From JAJRRL01 sp047404195 (GTDB lineage: Bacteria > Pseudomonadota > Gammaproteobacteria > JAJRRL01), in NCBI GenBank assembly GCA_047404195.1, contig JBDOIU010000029.1, positions 1 through 32,290 on the forward strand: a stretch of 32,290 bases of DNA, written 5' to 3'. The position numbers were made by a program, and so were the translations under genes. Below are positions 8,757 through 15,882 of the stretch, one piece after another (within the stretch, counting starts at the first letter, position 1; every line of letters starts with the position of its first letter). The notes under the pieces were generated by a model, which saw only the letters and a program-made list of their open reading frames with translations, did no database searches and was not told the DNA's origin.

Positions 8757-8782
8757 ACCATTGTGACAAGAGGTCAGTATAC

Positions 8783-8866
8783 ATGAGAGGCAATGACTTA
8801 TTTATATCGATAATGAAGATGGTGTTTTTTGTGTTTATGTCAGTGAAGAATGATAACAGTCAATGA
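8783..8866 (+). CDS. possible 27-residue hydrophobic leader peptide
   Basis: A short frame begins MRGNDLFISIMKMVFFVFMS, a hydrophobic peptide. GAGG lies about 9 bases before its ATG, and it is just downstream of a TATAAT box. Its TGA overlaps an in-frame upstream ATG (8863) of the next gene as ATGA, so translation could be coupled. It may be a regulatory leader or a chance frame. No homologue is recognised. Confidence 0.3.
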   Translation: MRGNDLFISIMKMVFFVFMSVKNDNSQ

Positions 8867-8889
8867 ATATACCCAATGAGGAGCGAACA

Positions 8890-9144
8890 ATGAGATCACC
8901 ACAAAACCATGTCAATAGAGATGTTAACACCCCTGGGCGTCCAGATATCTTACCTGTTCATGTACAGAACTGCCAATTTATACGACGCGCGTTGTTTCCA
9001 GCAAACCGGGGACAATTTGTGGCAGCGAGATTGCAACGTAATGCAATGCAAAGACAGCAGCGTGCTGCAGCACTGATTCCTGCTCAGCAGCCTAGAAATA
9101 ATCCACAAGAAAATGTGCACAACAACCCTTTTGCAACACCATAA
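8890..9144 (+). CDS. small basic protein 1 of a three-member family (84 residues)
   Basis: The product is rich in Arg, Gln, Asn and Pro and poor in acidic residues. Its middle (about residues 45-66) reads AARLQRNAMQRQQRAAALIP, close to a segment in the second family member (RQRRAAALDP). It also shares a PVH(I/V) motif with the other two. There is no signal peptide or membrane segment. ATG 8890 has GAGGAG at 6-base spacing and is preferred; ATG 8863 in the same frame would add 9 residues and overlap a short leader frame. A strong terminator follows at 9169. I recognise no family. The composition suggests nucleic-acid binding or a disordered adaptor. Confidence 0.65.
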   Translation: MRSPQNHVNRDVNTPGRPDILPVHVQNCQFIRRALFPANRGQFVAARLQRNAMQRQQRAAALIPAQQPRNNPQENVHNNPFATP

Positions 9145-9168
9145 TATCAAATTATTATAATGCTGATG

Positions 9169-9194
9169 AAGGTCCTGCTAGCAGGACCTTTTTT
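9169..9194 (+). terminator. Rho-independent terminator after basic protein 1
   Basis: A perfect 22-bp palindrome (9169-9190), AAGGTCCTGC-TA-GCAGGACCTT with the TA at its centre, is followed by a run of T. Its core CCTGC-NN-GCAGG recurs in the next two terminators. Confidence 0.92.
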
Positions 9195-9569
9195 GTATAA
9201 AGCCGTGCTGATAAACATATTCAGCCATATTGTTTATTGAAGGTGTAGTGTGACTGATCATTGAGCGTTTGGAGGGTGCTATGATCATGCTCAGCCAATT
9301 CAATTCAAAACGGGCTTACCAAGCATGATGCATCATATTTCTTTAATCTTTTTCGGCATAAATAAGTCAATTAAAGTACAAATAAGTTCCAAATTGGGCT
9401 TCCCATTGTTGTTTCTATGCTATATAGTTATTCCCTTGAGTATGGATGGTTGGGGTCAGGCTAGGACTTCTTTGTTGAGTAATGGTTTGTAGGTATCAGG
9501 GAGAGTGGGTAAGTAATTATTCTGTCGCAATTCAATTGCTGATAGATATAGAATAGAGAGAAGATTTTG
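9195..9569. other. spacer between basic-protein units 1 and 2, with two short coupled frames
   Basis: No conventional gene is seen in these 375 bp. A 15-codon frame at 9281-9328 has a strong ribosome site (GGAGGGT). Its TGA overlaps the ATG of a 55-codon frame at 9328-9492, whose product has two hydrophobic patches (ISLIFFGI and FPLLFLCYIVI). They could be a leader arrangement or small membrane peptides, but neither has recognisable homology and both may be chance. The promoter of the next gene should also lie here, but I cannot place it convincingly. Confidence 0.3.
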
Positions 9570-10052
9570 ATGAGTAAGCGTAAACGAGAGTGTGCTCAAT
9601 ACGATGGTAATCCTGTGAATCAGCGTCCTAGAGATGATAACCATTTCATATTGAACCGGCCGGTAGTTCACATTAATTGGCAGCAAAGAAGAGCGCGTGC
9701 ACATGCAGTCCGCCAGCGGAGAGCTGCTGCACTTGACCCGAATCAGCGTCAAGGCCTGAGTTTTTATATGGATATTGAGGAATCTCGCTTGGTTCAACTT
9801 TATACGCAGTATGTTGTTGCCAGGGGTGGGTTGAGCGTAGATTGGAAAATGTTTTATATGTTGCGTGCATTTTCCAAAAGAAATATGATGCGTCTTTTGC
9901 CTCTTAGACATATTCGACATTACCGTGACTTGCAGCGCATGATGCGTGCAGAAAGGCGGTATAATATGTTGATGCCTTCACGTGGTGCTTTGTTTGCAGC
10001 TAGGCAGCCAGTTGAGCCAAGGTGCCATGCTGAAGCTGCTTGTGCTGAATAG
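9570..10052 (+). CDS. small basic protein 2 of a three-member family (160 residues), N-terminal KRKR motif
   Basis: The protein begins MSKRKRE, a classical monopartite nuclear-localisation-like cluster, and is very rich in Arg throughout (for example WQQRRARAHAVRQRRAAAL, residues 37-55). It has a PVVHI motif at about 31-35 shared with the other family members. Residues 65-130 are predicted helical and include DWKMFYMLRAFSKR and LRHIRHYRDLQRMMRAERR. There is no signal peptide. ATG 9570 is preferred over an adjoining TTG; AGAGAG lies about 9 bases upstream. A strong terminator follows within 20 bp of the stop. No family is recognised. The charge suggests DNA, RNA or nuclear binding, which is inference. 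Confidence 0.7.
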   Translation: MSKRKRECAQYDGNPVNQRPRDDNHFILNRPVVHINWQQRRARAHAVRQRRAAALDPNQRQGLSFYMDIEESRLVQLYTQYVVARGGLSVDWKMFYMLRAFSKRNMMRLLPLRHIRHYRDLQRMMRAERRYNMLMPSRGALFAARQPVEPRCHAEAACAE

Positions 10053-10070
10053 GCCTTCAGTACTCAGTTT

Positions 10071-10096
10071 AAACCCTGCATGCAGGGTTTTTTTTT
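10071..10096 (+). terminator. Rho-independent terminator after basic protein 2
   Basis: A perfect 20-bp palindrome, AAACCCTGCATGCAGGGTTT (10071-10090), is followed by six more T. It shares the CCTGC-NN-GCAGG core with the other two terminators of this gene group. Confidence 0.93.
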
Positions 10097-10339
10097 GCCT
10101 GATATATCCCCCTTGGTATTTCAGATATACTTTGAAGGGTGAAATGTCTTAATTTTGGTTTATTTAATCGTTAGCTAATAAAAATAGACTGTTAATTAAT
10201 CTAAAGATGCGCTAGAGTAATTCTTATGACAGGTAGTCTTAGTGCTCCATAAAGGGTTTGTAAGCAATTTAAATGACCATTTTGACGGTGCAAATATCAT
10301 TGATGATGAGTAAATATAGAGTAGCAATTGGAGAAAACA

Positions 10340-10672
10340 ATGCCACAGAAACGAAAAAGAACGGATGCCAATCAACAGGCGCTCGCAAACCTACAAACAC
10401 CACCCCGACATCGAGTACGCGCTAACCCAGTGCATATTCCTGCGGTGCGTACACCTGACTTTCAGGCTGTGTCACATAGCTGTGTAGAAAGGCATAGTGA
10501 CCAGTTGCAAGCACAACGTGCTAATAGAGCGCGTATACATCGTTTACGTCGTATAGGCGTTGGCTTTTTTAATAGGCTGCATCAGCCAGCTGCTAGGCGC
10601 GCATTAAATCTTCCTGCTGCCATTGATGCAAATGTTGACCCTACGTCAGTGATTGAGATACCAACTGCCTAG
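10340..10672 (+). CDS. small basic protein 3 of a three-member family (110 residues), N-terminal KRKR motif
   Basis: The product begins MPQKRKRTDANQQ, again a KRKR cluster just after the start, as in protein 2. It continues with NPVHIPAV (residues 29-36) and a basic helix-like stretch, QRANRARIHRLRR (59-71), and ends in a hydrophobic/acidic tail (DPTSVIEIPTA). There is no signal peptide or membrane segment. ATG 10340 has GGAG 7 bases upstream; a TTG 12 bases earlier is in frame but less likely. The terminator at 10757 lies inside the 3' coding part of the opposite-strand MltA-like gene. The family is unrecognised; similarity to proteins 1 and 2 is visible but weak. Confidence 0.68.
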   Translation: MPQKRKRTDANQQALANLQTPPRHRVRANPVHIPAVRTPDFQAVSHSCVERHSDQLQAQRANRARIHRLRRIGVGFFNRLHQPAARRALNLPAAIDANVDPTSVIEIPTA

Positions 10673-10702
10673 TGATTGATTGTGTTTAAGAATGCGAATC
10701 AC

Positions 10703-11656
10703 TCATGCTACATGATGGTTATCAATGAGGCGGTATAGTGTCACACGCGACCGTTCATGCCCTGCTTGCAGGGCATTTTTTTTGCCTTTTCCTAGAAACC
10801 AGTCAATGTGCTTTTTACCTTTGATTGCACTGCCAATATCTTCAGCCAGCATAAGTTGTGGGTATTTTTCTTGGGTCAGTATCAGTGAGCCCATTGGATA
10901 AGCAGTCTTATCTGTTGCGATGCTGATGCGTGGCGTGAGTGCGTGGCCATAAGCGCCGATACTATTGTTGTGCACTTGCCAGCGAAAAAAAATAAAGGAA
11001 GCATTCAGGTTCATGATATCAGCAGCTTGCTTTGTATGTTGCCTGAGGTATTGTTTCAGTGATTGCATGCTGATTTGTTTTTTCGGCATGAGTTTATTTT
11101 TAATGAACCAGCGGCCAATCGCCGTGTAAGGTAAGCCATTGCGCCCACCATATGATAAGCAGCGGATCGTATTATTTGCAAAGCGTAAGCATCCACTGCC
11201 CTGAATTTGTAGAAAAAAACGATCGATACGTGTTGTCCAAGCAAGCACCTTGAATTTGGAGGAGCAGGCATGTTCATTAATCTGCTGACGACTACAGTGT
11301 GTCGCTTTGGTTAATGCAAGTAGCGGTGTATGCATGCGTGCTGTTGGTTGTAGGCTGGCAGCAATCGTCGGTGAGTAATAAGCAGTGCGTAATACATTTA
11401 GAACAGCAGGTGATAAATGAAAGTGTTGCACTATGAATTTTTTTGCATCCTCGGTTGAGCTAGGCGTGTGATACTGGTAATCACGACAAGCTTGCTTGTG
11501 TGTAGACTGAGTTAGCTTTTGCCAGTTTGTACAGTAAGTCGCCCAGCGCTTTAAGACCCGTTGCGCGTTGTTGGGTAGTTGTATTGCTGAAGCAGTTTGA
11601 CAGAATAAGCAACTGATTAATGCGCAGTATAAACCAGCACGGCTTGCTTTGATCAT
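10703..11656 (-). CDS. mltA: MltA-like membrane-bound lytic murein transglycosylase
   Basis: MltA enzymes cleave the glycan strands of peptidoglycan, forming 1,6-anhydro-muramyl ends. This 317-residue protein has a Sec signal (MIKASRAGLYCALISCLF...TASA) and the core MltA signatures: FLQIQGSGCLRF, YGGRNGLPYTAIGRW, NASFIFFRW, GAYGHALTPRISIATD and LAEDIGSAIKG, whose Asp (about residue 273) aligns with the catalytic Asp. ATG 11656 overlaps the stop of the upstream amidase gene as ATGA, so the two are translationally coupled. There are Cys residues in the leader, but whether it is a lipoprotein, as in E. coli MltA, is not clear. The last 20 codons contain the terminator of the convergent basic-protein gene. 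Confidence 0.88.
   Translation of the reverse strand: MIKASRAGLYCALISCLFCQTASAIQLPNNAQRVLKRWATYCTNWQKLTQSTHKQACRDYQYHTPSSTEDAKKFIVQHFHLSPAVLNVLRTAYYSPTIAASLQPTARMHTPLLALTKATHCSRQQINEHACSSKFKVLAWTTRIDRFFLQIQGSGCLRFANNTIRCLSYGGRNGLPYTAIGRWFIKNKLMPKKQISMQSLKQYLRQHTKQAADIMNLNASFIFFRWQVHNNSIGAYGHALTPRISIATDKTAYPMGSLILTQEKYPQLMLAEDIGSAIKGKKHIDWFLGKGKKNALQAGHERSRVTLYRLIDNHHVA
10757..10783 (+). terminator. Rho-independent terminator of basic protein 3, inside the opposite-strand mltA coding end
   Basis: ATGCCCTGC-TT-GCAGGGCAT (10757-10776) is a 9-bp perfect stem followed by an eight-base T run on the plus strand. It has the CCTGC-NN-GCAGG core of the other two terminators. On the minus strand the same bases encode part of the MltA C-terminus (KKNALQAGHE). 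Confidence 0.88.
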
Positions 11657-12468
11657 GGTTTTTCTGGATAAAATAGATGACGTCGGCAATCATCCAGTAC
11701 GCGCATTTTTTTGCGTATATCATGCGCTTCAGTCATGTCAATGCGTGTCGTCAGGTGCATCTCTTCCACCTGTCCACCTTGAATCAACAAGTTTCCCCAA
11801 GGATCGTAAGCGGCTGAGTGGCCACAGTAATCCACAACGCGGCCATCGGGTTTGATTTCTTGTCCGACCTGGTTGGGGGAAACGATAAACAATTGATTTT
11901 CGATGGCGCGTGCACGCAGTAGCACATCTCGGTGCATCTGACGTGGATGTGGGAAGCCGGTAGGCACAAGAATCAGTGTTGCACCTTGTAGTGCGTAGTG
12001 TCGGAATAGCTCAGGGTAGCGAATATCATAGCAAATACTCAGGCCCACTTTACCCCAGGGTGTTTCAGCGCAGGTTGGTGCATCGCCAGCGATGACATGT
12101 TTGTTTTCCCCCACGCCACTGAAAAGATGAATTTTGTCATAGCGTGCCGCCACCTCTCCAGCATCATTGATTAGAAATGCGCTATTGGTAGGTTGATTTT
12201 GACCATCATGAAATAAAATAGAGCCTGTTAGCCAAATATTGTACTGTTTTGCCATTTTACAAAGGGCGTCAAGTGTTGTTTGTTGTGAGCCTGCAATTTT
12301 TTTGTTCAGCTGAAAGTTGAAGCCAGTCGTCCACATTTCAGGGAAGACAATGAGGTCTGAGCCACCTTTGGCTGCAGCTTGCACGTAACGCTCTGTTTTG
12401 ACGATATTTTTCTCAACATCTCCGCTGTTAACAGCCATCTGAATGATAGAGATATGAATGGTGGACAT
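11653..12468 (-). CDS. nitrilase-superfamily amidase (omega-amidase / Nit-like)
   Basis: This is a carbon-nitrogen hydrolase of 271 residues. The Glu-Lys-Cys triad is visible: FPEMW (Glu44), YDKIHLF (Lys112) and SICYDIRYPELFR (Cys146). The YDIRYPELFR and PTGFPHPRQMH segments fit the Nit2/omega-amidase and deaminated-glutathione-amidase group, which repair or recycle keto-acid amides; the exact substrate cannot be fixed. ATG 12468 (MSTIHIS) gives the usual N-terminus; an in-frame ATG at 12501 would add 11 residues. The ribosome site is weak. The gene is coupled to mltA by a 4-bp overlap. hemA is divergent upstream. Confidence 0.92.
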   Translation of the reverse strand: MSTIHISIIQMAVNSGDVEKNIVKTERYVQAAAKGGSDLIVFPEMWTTGFNFQLNKKIAGSQQTTLDALCKMAKQYNIWLTGSILFHDGQNQPTNSAFLINDAGEVAARYDKIHLFSGVGENKHVIAGDAPTCAETPWGKVGLSICYDIRYPELFRHYALQGATLILVPTGFPHPRQMHRDVLLRARAIENQLFIVSPNQVGQEIKPDGRVVDYCGHSAAYDPWGNLLIQGGQVEEMHLTTRIDMTEAHDIRKKMRVLDDCRRHLFYPEKP

Positions 12469-12576
12469 AGTTTGTGCCTGTGTTGATAAGCTTAGTAACA
12501 AATATAGATTAAATAGTGATTTTTGTGTGTTTTGTGGATTTATTTTTAACCACCCGTGTCATTTGTAATGTTCAGT

Positions 12577-12604
12577 TTGCTCTCAGCAAGAAGCATGCTA
12601 TGAT
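12577..12604 (+). promoter_or_regulatory. candidate promoter of the hemA operon
   Basis: TTGCTC (12577-12582) and TATGAT (12599-12604) are separated by 16 bp, and a TG two bases before the -10 box makes it an extended -10. It lies about 55 bp before the hemA ATG, at the head of a six-gene run. Confidence 0.55.
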
Positions 12605-12661
12605 ACCTATAAATCACTGCTTTTCTGCAGTAAAAAAGCACAAATACGGATCATAAATTGT

Positions 12662-13924
12662 ATGAAATTATGGGTTTTCGGTATCAGTCACCAAGAGTTG
12701 TCATTATCGGCGCGTGAGCGCTGGGTTTTGCCAATTGCACAGCTGCCAAGGTTGATGTTGTGTTTACGCGCTCTGCCTTGCGTGCAAGAGTGCTTGTTGC
12801 TATCTACCTGTAATCGCTCGGAATGTATTGTTGTGACAGACAATCAGCTGGCTGTTCAGCAGTGGTTTTGTGAGTACTGTGGACAAGCTGTATCGATTGA
12901 GCAATGGCCTGGTTATGCGCATCATGGTCTTGCTGCAGTAACACATTTAATGCGTTTAGCGAGCGGGATGTTATCGGCTGTTATTGGAGAAACACAAATT
13001 CTTGGTCAGCTCAAGCAAGCGTATGCTACTGCCAGTGAAAGCGGTGTCGTTGGCCCGATGTTATGCAGCCTCATGCCAGCTGTATTTCACAGCGCAAAAC
13101 ATATTCGCAGTAACACCGTCATTGGCGAGAAAAATGTTTCACTGGCACAGGCAGTGATTGGTTTAGCAAAGCGTTTTTTCACGCCCATAGCCAAGGTACG
13201 TGTTTTGGTGATTGCTTGTGGTGATATGGCACAGATGATGCTTGAACAGCTGTGTAAAGCAGGTGTTACTGACATTACAGTGGTGGCGCGAGACTTGTCA
13301 AAAGCTGTTTTATGTGCTCAGCAATACGGTGTGCAAGCGGCTGCATGGGCAACGATGCCAGAGCATTTGACGCGTGTTGATTGGGTAATTGGTGCCAGTG
13401 CTGCCATGCGGCCAGTTGTGGATGAGCAGGCAATTATATCTGCTTTTTCTGAGCGCGCACATGCGCCATTATTAATGACAGACTTAGCCATGCCACGTGA
13501 TTTTGCACCTGCTTGTGATTCTTGTCCAGACGTTTATTTATATGATCTTGATATGTTGCAAAAAATGGTGAATGATAATCGCTCAGCAAGGTTACATGCT
13601 TCTCACCAAGCAGAAGCGTTAATAGAAGAGGCGGCACAGTCATTTTGGGAAACACAGCGCATACGTGTAGCCAGTGCGGCAGTATCGCGTTGTCGACAAG
13701 ATGCTGCTGAGTTGCGTGATCAGGCATTACAAGATGCGCTATTTCGTTTGCGTGCTGGTAAACCTGCAGAGGCAGTGATTAAGCAGTTGGCACATGAGTT
13801 AACAAATAAGTTACTGCATGCGCCGACAGTGAAGTTGCGACAAGCGTTGAAAGCAGATCAACAAGCTACCATCAAGCAGCTTGAGCAGTTATTTGTGGTT
13901 GCTCCTGAGCGCACTGAAATATAA
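12662..13924 (+). CDS. hemA: glutamyl-tRNA reductase
   Basis: HemA reduces glutamyl-tRNA to glutamate-1-semialdehyde, the first committed step of C5-pathway tetrapyrrole synthesis. The 420-residue protein carries the nucleophilic Cys in LLSTCNRSE (Cys50), the GETQILGQ signature, the NADPH-binding VLVIACGDMAQMM segment and the C-terminal LTNKLLHAPTV dimerisation segment. The ribosome site before ATG 12662 is weak. It is the first gene of a tight operon; prfA follows after 12 bp, the hemA-prfA-prmC order known from many gammaproteobacteria. hemH later in the same operon completes a haem link. Confidence 0.97.
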   Translation: MKLWVFGISHQELSLSARERWVLPIAQLPRLMLCLRALPCVQECLLLSTCNRSECIVVTDNQLAVQQWFCEYCGQAVSIEQWPGYAHHGLAAVTHLMRLASGMLSAVIGETQILGQLKQAYATASESGVVGPMLCSLMPAVFHSAKHIRSNTVIGEKNVSLAQAVIGLAKRFFTPIAKVRVLVIACGDMAQMMLEQLCKAGVTDITVVARDLSKAVLCAQQYGVQAAAWATMPEHLTRVDWVIGASAAMRPVVDEQAIISAFSERAHAPLLMTDLAMPRDFAPACDSCPDVYLYDLDMLQKMVNDNRSARLHASHQAEALIEEAAQSFWETQRIRVASAAVSRCRQDAAELRDQALQDALFRLRAGKPAEAVIKQLAHELTNKLLHAPTVKLRQALKADQQATIKQLEQLFVVAPERTEI

Positions 13925-13936
13925 GGATAATATGAC

Positions 13937-15028
13937 ATGATCAAACAATCGATGCAGGATAAGTTGCTGGTATTGGCGCACCGTTACGCGGAGCTAGGTG
14001 GATTGCTGAGTGATGCAACAGTGATTAATGATCAGTCACGTTACCGCCAGCTGAGTCAGGAGTATGCTGAGTTAGAGCCCATTGCACAGTCATGGCAAGC
14101 CTATCAAGCTGCACAGCAAGCTCTGGTTGATGCGAAGTGTTTGCTAGAGGAAGATGACGCTGAAATGCAGGCACTTGCTAAAGATGAAATAGCCAGCAGC
14201 GAAGCGACACTAAATGACTTGTCAGATCAGCTGATGCGCTTATTGATTCCTAAAGATCCGCGCGATCAGGCAGATGTCTACTTAGAAGTCAGAGCTGGGA
14301 CAGGTGGACAAGAAGCAGCTTTGTTTGCGGGTGATTTATTTCGTATGTATACGCGTTACGCTGAAAAGATGGGCTGGCGCTATCAATTAATGTCCTGTAG
14401 TGAGGGTGAGCAGGGTGGCTATAAAACAGTGACGTTACTAGTAACAGGGCAGGGTGTTTATTCTAAACTGAAATTTGAATCAGGTGCGCATCGCGTGCAG
14501 CGTGTTCCACAGACGGAATCACAAGGGCGCGTACACACATCAGCCTGTACGGTCGCCGTCATTGCAGCAGTAGAGGCGATTGATTCCGTTGATATCAACC
14601 CTTCTGATTTGCGTATTGATACATTTCGCGCATCGGGTGCTGGTGGACAGCACGTGAATAAAACGGATTCTGCGATTCGTATTACACACATTCCAACAGG
14701 TGTGGTTGTTGAATGTCAAGATGAGCGTTCACAACATAAAAATAAAGCACGCGCATTATCCATGCTACAGTCAAGAATTTTAGATCAGCAGCAACAAGAG
14801 CAGCAGGCGGAGCAAGCTGCATTGCGTAAAGATTTGGTTGGTAGCGGTGATCGCTCTGATCGTATCCGGACTTACAATTTCCCACAAGGGCGTGTGACGG
14901 ATCATCGTATTAATTTAACCTTGTATCAGTTGGACAGTGTGATGGAAGGTGAGGTGTCCATGGTGATTGATCCTCTGACGCAAGAGTTGGAGGCTGCACA
15001 GTTAGCTGCCTTGGATGAGGTCAGTTAG
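13937..15028 (+). CDS. prfA: peptide chain release factor 1
   Basis: RF1 recognises UAA and UAG stop codons and triggers peptide release. The protein has 363 residues (E. coli 360). The GGQ motif is at residues 236-238 (RASGAGGQHVNKTDSAIR), and the codon-recognition PxT tripeptide is PQT in VPQTESQGRVHTSACTV. The next gene, prmC, encodes the methyltransferase that modifies the GGQ glutamine; its GTG start overlaps the prfA TAG by one base, so the pair is coupled. The ATG at 13937 has AGGA about 10 bases upstream. Confidence 0.97.
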   Translation: MIKQSMQDKLLVLAHRYAELGGLLSDATVINDQSRYRQLSQEYAELEPIAQSWQAYQAAQQALVDAKCLLEEDDAEMQALAKDEIASSEATLNDLSDQLMRLLIPKDPRDQADVYLEVRAGTGGQEAALFAGDLFRMYTRYAEKMGWRYQLMSCSEGEQGGYKTVTLLVTGQGVYSKLKFESGAHRVQRVPQTESQGRVHTSACTVAVIAAVEAIDSVDINPSDLRIDTFRASGAGGQHVNKTDSAIRITHIPTGVVVECQDERSQHKNKARALSMLQSRILDQQQQEQQAEQAALRKDLVGSGDRSDRIRTYNFPQGRVTDHRINLTLYQLDSVMEGEVSMVIDPLTQELEAAQLAALDEVS

Positions 15029-15882
15029 TGTCTGTGCGAACAGTGAAAGAATGGCAGCAAGCTTGTCGTGCTATGCGCCCAGGAGGTGACTCGGCTATTA
15101 TCGCGCTTGAAAGCGATTACTTTTTAGCGCATTGTTTGGGTGTGTCACGAGCTTGGTTATTAGCACATGCCGATGATGACATCACTACTGTACAAGAGCA
15201 GCTTATTCAATCTGCACTCGTGTCTTTTGCCTCTGATTCGCCACTGAGTTATGTGTTGCGTAGTGCGGCGTTCATGGGTTTGCCATTGTCGGTGACACCA
15301 GACACGCTGATTCCACGTGCTGATACCGAATGTATGGTTGACTGGTTATTGCAGCAATATTCTGTGTCGCAGCCACGATCAGTCATTGATTTGGGTACGG
15401 GCTCCGGTGCAATTGCCGTGAGTATCGCAGTGGCAAGACCGTCTTGGCAAGTCAGTATGAGTGATCAATCTGCTGCGGCCTTGGCTGTGGCCGCTCACAA
15501 TGCTGAGCAGCATGCGGTGCCAGTTCAAGCTTATGTCGGCAGTTGGTGGGAACCACTGGCGGACAAGCGATTTGATATTGTTATCAGTAATCCACCCTAT
15601 ATTGCAGCAGATGACCCGGCGTTAGCTGAGTTAACGGCAGAGCCATCCTCCGCTTTGGTTTCGGGTGAAGAGGGGCTTGCTGATATCGTCTGTATTCTGT
15701 CGTCTATCGATGAGCATTTAGAGCCTGGTGGTTGTTGTCTTATTGAGCATGGTTACCAACAAGGATTGGCTGTGCGAGAGTTATTTTGCAATGCATCACT
15801 ACAAGCTGTGATGACGCACAAAGATCTGGCTGGACGAGATCGATTTACTGCTGGATTTAAGGGGGAGAAGGTCAGTGACTAA
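15028..15882 (+). CDS. prmC: release factor glutamine methyltransferase
   Basis: PrmC (HemK) N5-methylates the glutamine of the GGQ motif in release factors, using SAM. The 284-residue protein has the SAM-binding motif DLGTGSGAIA (121-130), the catalytic NPPY (188-191) and the LIPRADTE segment just before the methyltransferase domain; residues 1-80 form the helical substrate-binding domain. The GTG start overlaps the prfA stop. It overlaps hemH by 8 bp at its end. Confidence 0.96.
   Translation: MSVRTVKEWQQACRAMRPGGDSAIIALESDYFLAHCLGVSRAWLLAHADDDITTVQEQLIQSALVSFASDSPLSYVLRSAAFMGLPLSVTPDTLIPRADTECMVDWLLQQYSVSQPRSVIDLGTGSGAIAVSIAVARPSWQVSMSDQSAAALAVAAHNAEQHAVPVQAYVGSWWEPLADKRFDIVISNPPYIAADDPALAELTAEPSSALVSGEEGLADIVCILSSIDEHLEPGGCCLIEHGYQQGLAVRELFCNASLQAVMTHKDLAGRDRFTAGFKGEKVSD

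Noticed and set aside
9456..9920. 154-codon minus-strand frame antisense to basic protein 2
   Set aside because: It has no ribosome site or coherent domain, and the plus-strand frame has a consistent family pattern and its own terminator.
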